Origin: JASSUD01 sp031963365
Lineage (GTDB): Bacteria > Pseudomonadota > Gammaproteobacteria > Burkholderiales > Burkholderiaceae
Reading direction: 5' to 3'
Length of the DNA: 5,572 nt
NCBI GenBank assembly: GCA_031963365.1
Contig: JASSUF010000154.1
Coordinates: 1-5,572, forward strand
Shown: positions 1-3,367 of the stretch, piece after piece
Position numbering within the stretch: the stretch's first letter is position 1
Layout: each line of letters begins with the position of its first letter
The notes under the pieces: generated by a model
What the model saw: the letters and a program-made list of their open reading frames with translations, nothing else
Database searches by the model: none
What the model was told of the DNA's origin: nothing
Program-made: the position numbers and the translations under genes

Positions 1-84
1 TACCCATTCATGCTCGCAGACTTTTAGCTTTTTTACACAAAACGCCTACGATACTATATCTTTAATATTTTACGTTAGCGCTTA

Positions 85-111
85 TGGGGTTCGTGCCTCA
101 CCCCAACCTAC
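85..111 (-). repeat. REP-like element, copy 1
   Basis: Read on the minus strand, this is a GTAG tetranucleotide (complement of 108-111) followed by a short hairpin. The stem is TGGGGT (85-90) paired with ACCCCA (100-105) around a 9-nt loop. The stretch 85-115 matches 1735-1766 except for one inserted A in the later copy. A GTAG or GGAG tetranucleotide followed by a hairpin is the hallmark of REP sequences mobilised by REP-associated tyrosine transposases (RAYT). The element lies downstream of the dioxygenase gene, a usual REP location. No RAYT gene is visible here, so assignment to that class is inferred from form and copy number only. Confidence 0.6.
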
Positions 112-181
112 CGTTTATTAACGGAGCAGTTTTTATTTACAGCTCCTATCTTGCTGCACACAGTCTGGCACCACATCTTCT

Positions 182-217
182 TTTATCCAATATCCCGTTT
201 GGCTAGGATAAATTTTT
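182..217 (+). other. Small inverted repeat followed by T-run
   Basis: TTTATCC (182-188) pairs with GGATAAA (206-212), and TTTTT follows at 213-217 on the plus strand. The stem is weak and AT-rich, and the T-run is on the wrong side to end the minus-strand dioxygenase gene. It would suit only a plus-strand transcript, and no plus-strand gene is visible upstream. It is recorded as a structure without an assigned function. Confidence 0.2.
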
Positions 218-229
218 ATAAAGCTAAAC

Positions 230-1228
230 TCAATTTCCTGCACCCTTTAACACATGGATATCAAAGCCAAACGTGGTGCGCAAACCCGTAGAAGTATTAT
301 CAGCTACAGTCACTGGCGTAACATCATGCCAAATAGCCGTATTTTCATCGGCTTGAAAAAGACCTTCACCCGCTTGTAAAGTATGCGTGAAGCAAAGTGT
401 ATAGCTTCCATCTTCTTTTTTTCTATATACCCGGCTCATACCGCCCTCTATATTTTCGCGGTGTAGTACCAAAGCAGAAACAATAAAGTCAGCTCCATCT
501 TGATGAATACCTTCAGGAGAGCCATGGCCTGGGGTATTGGGCGTTGCACACAATGCAACCTGATGGCATACCACTTTAAGCTCGCTAACAGACTCCCCTG
601 CCTCACGAACAAGCTGAGGCAGAAAATGAAGAATTTTCTGAAAATTGGAGTCTTGAACGACTTCTTCTTCCATTTCATCAAATTGCCGCTGGTCGGGGTA
701 AAAAGGACTGTTATATTGAACAAATTGCCCACTTGCACAGCGTTCTACGCGCCACTTTAAAGGCGCTGCATGCCTGTGTTGGCCCGCGGTCTGCCCATCA
801 ACAGGCCCTTCTTCGCTGATAAAAAAAGTGGCTACCGCTCTTTTTCGTCGACGCGCCATAGCACACAATCGCTGTTGCACTTGTGGTTCTAGTGCGCAAA
901 AAGCAGGCAGTGCTTCTAATTCGCACACCCCATTTAAAAAATCCTTCGGCGCAAATGCGCTCTCCCCTTCTCTCACGGTATTCGCAGAAGGCGTAGAAGC
1001 TATTTTATGCTCTGCATTGCTCGCTGCACGCAGCGCTGCAAGCTGACGGCCACGCAATTCATAACTATCCCAGGGCAGGCGCAAAAATGTCGGTCGCATC
1101 TTATCAGCCCATGTAGGCACATCTATGCCTAGAGAAGCAAGATTAAAAACACGAGCAATATCATCCATAACGCGAGCCATGTGGGAATAAAGAGATAGAA
1201 AACCCTCTGGATTCTCTCCACTAAACAT
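230..1228 (-). CDS. 2-oxoglutarate/Fe(II) dioxygenase, PF10014 (2OG-Fe_Oxy_2) type
   Basis: The predicted 332-residue cytosolic enzyme should couple oxidative decarboxylation of 2-oxoglutarate to hydroxylation of a substrate, possibly a free amino acid. The catalytic region runs from about residue 100 to the end. The segment PEGIHQDGADFIVSALVLHR (238-257) carries the iron ligands H242 and D244, followed by GGMSRVY. The distal ligand is H301 in IWHDVTPV, and R317 in GLRTTFGFD is well placed to bind the 2-oxoglutarate carboxylate, so the active site looks intact. The family includes Bacillus L-isoleucine 4-hydroxylase and BsmA, which are about 240 residues long. The extra N-terminal part of some 90 residues is unusual. 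The start is uncertain: the first ATG lies in a terminator-like hairpin and lacks a Shine-Dalgarno sequence, and in-frame ATGs at residues 17 and 21 also lack one. Assignment to the family is secure; the substrate is unknown. Confidence 0.88.
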   Translation of the reverse strand: MFSGENPEGFLSLYSHMARVMDDIARVFNLASLGIDVPTWADKMRPTFLRLPWDSYELRGRQLAALRAASNAEHKIASTPSANTVREGESAFAPKDFLNGVCELEALPAFCALEPQVQQRLCAMARRRKRAVATFFISEEGPVDGQTAGQHRHAAPLKWRVERCASGQFVQYNSPFYPDQRQFDEMEEEVVQDSNFQKILHFLPQLVREAGESVSELKVVCHQVALCATPNTPGHGSPEGIHQDGADFIVSALVLHRENIEGGMSRVYRKKEDGSYTLCFTHTLQAGEGLFQADENTAIWHDVTPVTVADNTSTGLRTTFGFDIHVLKGAGN

Positions 1229-1246
1229 GGACGAGAATCCAGAGGG
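1186..1246 (-). terminator. Intrinsic-terminator-like hairpin at the start of the dioxygenase gene
   Basis: CCCTCTGGATTCTC (1203-1216) is the perfect reverse complement of GAGAATCCAGAGGG (1233-1246). Four more pairs (1217-1220 with 1228-1231, one bulged base at 1232) close a 7-nt loop. In the minus direction the stem is followed at once by a U-rich tract, TTTTCTATCTCTTTATT, ending near 1186. Stem, loop and tract have the form of a Rho-independent terminator. The annotated ATG (1226-1228) lies at the loop edge and the 3' arm would encode residues 4-9. It may be an attenuator in the leader of a gene that starts further in, or it may end read-through from the DUF4385 gene upstream. Confidence 0.6.
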
Positions 1247-1538
1247 CTGAACGAGATTTAAAACCAGCTTTCTGTGCTTGTTTTAAACAAATTTCATAAA
1301 CCGCTGCACTTTTTTAGAATTTTTTTGATACTAAAGTGTATCGCAAATAAGGGAGAAATCTGAATCTGCCTCTCCATACAAAATGCAACTATTTATAAAG
1401 ACAGATTAGCATAAAATTTTCATTCTATCGATGTAGGCAGCGTTTAAAAGGAAAAGATATGCACGTGTTCTTGAGCCACTTCGCCTCTGCACTACACCCA
1501 AAAATCAGATTTTTACTCAATTTTTTGAGGGCAACTCG
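1247..1538. other. Gene-poor intergenic stretch
   Basis: This AT-rich DNA lies upstream of the dioxygenase gene and before the repeat cluster. It contains small inverted repeats (GATAC/GTATC at 1327-1342; AAAAATC/GATTTTT near 1501-1516) and stretches resembling -10 boxes, for example TAAAAT near 1411. I could not pair any of these with a convincing -35 box on either strand. A promoter for the dioxygenase gene would be expected here on the minus strand but cannot be pinpointed. One short ORF begins inside it and is listed separately. Confidence 0.4.
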
Positions 1539-1554
1539 TAATCATCGCTTTTAA
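1459..1554 (+). CDS. Possible 31-residue small ORF
   Basis: An ATG at 1459 follows AAAGGA (1447-1452) at a plausible ribosome-binding distance. It opens a 31-codon frame, starting MHVFLSHFASALHPKIRF, that ends at TAA 1552-1554 inside the first long repeat unit. The product would be small and basic with a hydrophobic patch (FLLNFL). I recognise no family, and the last codons are supplied by repeat DNA, which argues against conservation. It may well be a chance frame and is listed only because of the ribosome binding site. Confidence 0.15.
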   Translation: MHVFLSHFASALHPKIRFLLNFLRATRNHRF

Positions 1555-1578
1555 CATGCATATGCATGTTTTAAAAGC
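1547..1578. repeat. Palindromic hairpin within repeat unit A
   Basis: GCTTTTAA (1547-1554) pairs with TTAAAAGC (1571-1578). Inside it, CATGCAT/ATGCATG (1555-1568) forms a further perfect palindrome, with TT at 1569-1570 bulged. The 18 bp AACATGCATATGCATGTT (1553-1570) are also fully self-complementary. The equivalent hairpin in unit B (1687-1718) is less perfect. Confidence 0.6.
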
Positions 1579-1589
1579 ACCGTGGTCAT

Positions 1590-1622
1590 CATGTTGGGGT
1601 TCGTACCTCACCACCAACCTAC
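1590..1622 (-). repeat. REP-like element, copy 2
   Basis: In minus orientation this reads GTAGGTTGGTGGTGAGG followed by TACGAACCCCAACATG. It is related to copy 1, but an inserted base in the 5' arm weakens its own small hairpin. It pairs far better with the inverted copy 3 next to it. It is part of the 84-nt unit A. Confidence 0.6.
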
Positions 1623-1630
1623 AATGAACG

Positions 1631-1663
1631 GTAGGTTGGTGGTGACAAAGGAACCCCAACATG
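1631..1663 (+). repeat. REP-like element, copy 3 (inverted)
   Basis: This is the only copy in plus orientation. It begins with GTAG (1631-1634) and ends with GAACCCCAACATG. The five bases 1646-1650 (CAAAG) differ from the GGTAC or GGCAC block of the other copies, while both flanking blocks are unchanged. Confidence 0.6.
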
Positions 1664-1678
1664 CACACCACCAGCCCA

Positions 1679-1762
1679 TAATCATCGCTTTTGGCATGCA
1701 TATACAGGTTTCAAAAGCACCGTGGTCATCATGTTGGGGTTCGTGCCTCACCACCAACCTAC
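1679..1762 (+). repeat. 84-nt direct repeat, unit B
   Basis: This second unit lies 140 nt after unit A. The differences from A are at 1693, 1694, 1704, 1707, 1712 and 1745. It includes a degenerate version of the palindromic hairpin (1687-1718) and a REP-like element (1730-1762). After 1762 the sequence no longer follows unit A, because there is no second inverted REP copy. Confidence 0.85.
1730..1762 (-). repeat. REP-like element, copy 4
   Basis: In minus orientation it starts with GTAG (complement of 1759-1762). It has the same GGCAC variant as copy 1 and shares the flanking CGTT with it (1763-1766 and 112-115). Compared with copy 1 it has one inserted A at 1753, which breaks the short stem. 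Confidence 0.6.
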
Positions 1763-1829
1763 CGTTCTTTTTTAACAGAGACTGAAAAGGCATTACTTCA
1801 GATCAGGGTCCACACCATTTTTTATCGTT

Positions 1830-1858
1830 ATTAAAATTCTGCCACATTCAATTTTAAT
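1830..1858 (-). other. AT-rich inverted repeat just after the DUF4385 gene
   Basis: ATTAAAATT (1830-1838) pairs perfectly with AATTTTAAT (1850-1858) around an 11-nt loop, two bases past the DUF4385 stop codon. The stem is entirely A-T and no U-tract follows in the minus direction, so it would be a poor intrinsic terminator. It may instead stabilise the 3' end of the mRNA or have no role. Confidence 0.3.
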
Positions 1859-1860
1859 GA

Positions 1861-2361
1861 TTAACCATAATTTTTCTTCCAATACGCTTTCATTTCCTTA
1901 TACAAGGAATTATTTTCCGCTTCTTGCCATTTTTTATAAAAAATAGCAGCACTCTCTGCTTTTACAGGATCTTCCGGCGAACGCGGTAATTCTTCTTCGG
2001 TTTGCGGATCGTATTTTCTTCCACCTGCATGATTTGCATAACGGCGAGCGCGCGTATACCCCATTTGCAGAAATTTGCGCGCCATATCTGCCCCGACAAA
2101 ATCTTCTTTTTCTAGATACGCTTGGAAAATATCAAAAATTTTGGTGCTGCTTATTTCAGCAGTTGCCGCATCTTTGAAACGCCAATGCGGCAAAATTTCT
2201 GATTTATAAGGCTCACACAAAAGAACGCCTTGTTCGCCTTTACCCACCTTATACTCTTTTGGGTGCAATCGATAATCGGTTTTAGCATTCCAGGAGTAAG
2301 TATCCTTCATCTTATTCCAGCGCTCTCTTTTATGCTGTTTTGTAGAAGATGTATAGGCCAT
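1861..2361 (-). CDS. DUF4385 family protein
   Basis: The product is 166 residues from the ATG at 2361. The frame stays open to a TTG at 2388, but GGGG lies at a reasonable distance before the ATG, so I prefer the shorter form. The sequence has the highly conserved blocks I associate with DUF4385 (PF14328): YRLHPKEYKVGKGEQGVLLC then EPYKSEILPHWRF (residues 30-62), DFVGADMARKFLQMGYTRAR then RYANHAGGRKYD (87-118), and a C-terminal AESAAIFYKKWQEAE followed by a lysine-rich end. Length and block order fit a complete member. There is no signal peptide or membrane segment, so it is probably cytosolic. The family's biochemical role is unknown to me; the many conserved Arg, Lys, Trp and Tyr residues would suit nucleic-acid or nucleotide binding, but that is speculation. 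It lies upstream of the dioxygenase gene on the same strand, with the repeat cluster between. Confidence 0.85.
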   Translation of the reverse strand: MAYTSSTKQHKRERWNKMKDTYSWNAKTDYRLHPKEYKVGKGEQGVLLCEPYKSEILPHWRFKDAATAEISSTKIFDIFQAYLEKEDFVGADMARKFLQMGYTRARRYANHAGGRKYDPQTEEELPRSPEDPVKAESAAIFYKKWQEAENNSLYKEMKAYWKKNYG

Positions 2362-2560
2362 TAGAAAACCCCATTCATGACTTACCAAGTATTTATTCAG
2401 AATTATTAGATATCTCTATCGCGCTCATGCTGGAGATAGCACGTACGGACTATCCCTATTAGGTAACACAGCAATATTCCAGCGGAATGAATGCATAATT
2501 ACATTAGTGTTTGAATGTAAGCTGCAACTGAAGTTACTCCGATTTCCTGGACAGCTTATG

Positions 2561-2576
2561 GTTTCCGAGAGGAAAC
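2561..2576 (+). other. GNRA-tetraloop hairpin in the leader region
   Basis: GTTTCC (2561-2566) pairs perfectly with GGAAAC (2571-2576) across GAGA, a GNRA-type tetraloop typical of stable RNA hairpins. It is followed by GCGATG, which opens a five-codon frame (MKNGL, 2579-2596) with GAGG upstream. It may be part of a structured leader of the plus-strand gene 123 nt further on, or chance. Confidence 0.25.
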
Positions 2577-2681
2577 GCGATGAAAAATGGGTTGTAGCGT
2601 GATTTTTTGCTTATTCAGTGTAAAATTAGGGTCTGCCCTGACCAATACAATCCATTCAATCATAAATAATTCTTTGAAAAC

Positions 2682-2687
2682 AAGGAG
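2682..2687 (+). promoter_or_regulatory. Ribosome binding site (AAGGAG)
   Basis: This is a near-consensus Shine-Dalgarno sequence, 11 nt before the ATG at 2699. The spacing is slightly long, but it is the clearest ribosome binding site in the window and supports both the reading of the downstream gene and its start. Confidence 0.7.
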
Positions 2688-2698
2688 CTCGGTACCTT

Positions 2699-3112
2699 AT
2701 GCATTCGATCGCAAAGCTGAAGCGGCTGCTCACTGAAGCAGGCAAACTCGGCGAAATATGGAACTATTTTTTTGATTTAATGGACGAAGGCATCCTATTA
2801 AAGGATAGCCATCCTATTTCGGACCCCACAAAAGACGACACGCTAATTGCGGTGTTGGCTGCCGTCCAGAAAAGCACCGGCTGGCAATTGGGCCAAGAAA
2901 TACCCCTCGCAGGATTGACCTTTTCTAAAACACCCAGTGAGCATTTTTATCAGGGTGCATGCGCTATTCAAAACATGTTGTTGCCTGCTGTCGTCTTTTA
3001 TTTTTCTGACATTGAAATGGGCGCGCTCACCTATTCAAAGAATGGTCGAAGTGAAATGTATCGTTTTTCACTTACCAATGTCACAAATCTTAAAACACAG
3101 ACCAAGCATTAG
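2699..3112 (+). CDS. Uncharacterised 137-residue protein
   Basis: The start is supported by AAGGAG at 2682-2687. I do not recognise the family. The N-terminal 30 residues (MHSIAKLKRLLTEAGKLGEI and onward) look like an amphipathic helix, followed by a loop rich in Asp, Pro and Lys and a second helix (DDTLIAVLAAVQKSTGW, 46-62). The C-terminal half contains alternating strands: HFYQGACAIQN (82-92), LLPAVVFYFSDIEMGALTY (94-112) and SEMYRFSLTNV (118-128). The shape suggests a small alpha/beta domain. There is one cysteine (C88), no signal peptide and no membrane helix, so it is probably cytosolic. It is divergent from the DUF4385 gene and convergent with the NACHT-HEAT gene, so it is transcribed alone. 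Its composition and ribosome binding site make it a real gene, but no function can be given. Confidence 0.75.
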   Translation: MHSIAKLKRLLTEAGKLGEIWNYFFDLMDEGILLKDSHPISDPTKDDTLIAVLAAVQKSTGWQLGQEIPLAGLTFSKTPSEHFYQGACAIQNMLLPAVVFYFSDIEMGALTYSKNGRSEMYRFSLTNVTNLKTQTKH

Positions 3113-3155
3113 CAACGCTTCCTTTTCTGGCTTGCGTTATTGGGATGGTTAGCCA

Positions 3156-3175
3156 AATAGCTTCGTTAAGCTATT
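3156..3175. other. Perfect inverted repeat between convergent genes
   Basis: AATAGCTT (3156-3163) pairs perfectly with AAGCTATT (3168-3175) across CGTT, 43 nt after the stop of the plus-strand gene and about 190 nt after the stop of the minus-strand gene. The place suits a bidirectional terminator, but neither side has a U-tract. The rest of 3113-3367 shows no gene. It has an A-run at 3296-3301, which reads as a T-run in the minus direction after only a very short possible stem. Confidence 0.3.
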
Positions 3176-3367
3176 AAAACCTAGGTCAATTTCGTAGACA
3201 GGCGGCAGTGGTAGAAGTAGCAATGTCGACACAAAAAATTTTGCGCGTGTCAAGCATGGTGAACGCTTAATGCCGGGGAATTTTGAATAATTGGCGAAAA
3301 AAGGTGGGGGTGGGACGCATACCCGGCGCACTCAGAATGCTTCCGCATCGGGCCCTGCTGCATTCGG

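Larger units (their letters stand above)
1539..1622 (+). repeat. 84-nt direct repeat, unit A
   Basis: This unit matches 1679-1762 with six substitutions in 84 positions, at an exact offset of 140 nt. It contains a palindromic hairpin (1547-1578), a linker (CACCGTGGTCATC) and a REP-like element in minus orientation (1590-1622). The frames that cross this region give proteins full of repeat-encoded residues and are not taken as genes. Confidence 0.85.
1590..1663. repeat. Long hairpin made by two inverted REP-like copies
   Basis: CATGTTGGGGTTC (1590-1602) pairs perfectly with 1651-1663, and TCACCACCAACCTAC (1608-1622) pairs perfectly with 1631-1645. A 5-nt internal loop (1603-1607 against 1646-1650) separates the two stems, and AATGAACG (1623-1630) is the end loop. 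This gives 28 paired positions in 33-nt arms, the arrangement known as a BIME when REPs pair head to head. No U-tract follows on either side, so it is not a standard terminator. Confidence 0.8.
2389..2698. other. Divergent intergenic region
   Basis: These 310 nt separate the minus-strand DUF4385 gene from the plus-strand 137-residue gene and should contain both promoters. I see several perfect small inverted repeats: TATCTC/GAGATA (2411-2438), ATTCC/GGAAT (2476-2488), TTACATT/AATGTAA (2499-2520) and GTTTCC/GGAAAC (2561-2576). A possible -10 box TAAAAT lies at 2621-2626 for the plus-strand gene, without a good -35 box. Overlapping short inverted repeats AGGG/CCCT and GGTC/GACC occur at 2628-2643. 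No RNA gene is recognised. Confidence 0.4.

Noticed and set aside
448..1046. Frames of 72-96 residues on both strands within the dioxygenase gene
   Set aside because: The dioxygenase frame has an intact catalytic motif set, and these are shadows of it in other frames.
1539..1762. CRISPR array
   Set aside because: There are only two direct units, each 84 nt long and with internal palindromes, and one inverted element between them. There is no series of short repeats with unique spacers and no cas gene.
1513..1793. Overlapping 60-67-residue frames on both strands in the repeat region
   Set aside because: They are encoded by the repeat units, so the same residues (HHQPT, RLVV, EPQH) recur in different frames and strands. 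They lack ribosome binding sites.
2361..2388. TTG start at 2388 for the DUF4385 gene
   Set aside because: It would add nine residues before an ATG that has a better ribosome binding site (GGGG) at a suitable distance, and the family blocks begin well after the ATG.
2685..2696. GAGCTCGGTACC, identical to the SacI-KpnI part of common cloning polylinkers
   Set aside because: The match stops at 12 nt and neither flank continues as polylinker. It also overlaps a functional-looking ribosome binding site. It is probably coincidence, though a junction artefact cannot be fully excluded from sequence alone.
3281..3320. Intrinsic terminator for the NACHT-HEAT gene at the A-run 3296-3301
   Set aside because: In the minus direction a T-run is present, but the only stem before it is about four base pairs (GGGT/ACCC), too weak to call.
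2937..3331. Short frames overlapping and following the 137-residue gene (2937-3152 plus; 3149-3331 minus)
   Set aside because: The first overlaps the better-supported gene out of frame. The second lacks a ribosome binding site and has a low-complexity product (PPPPFF, LLLLPLPP).
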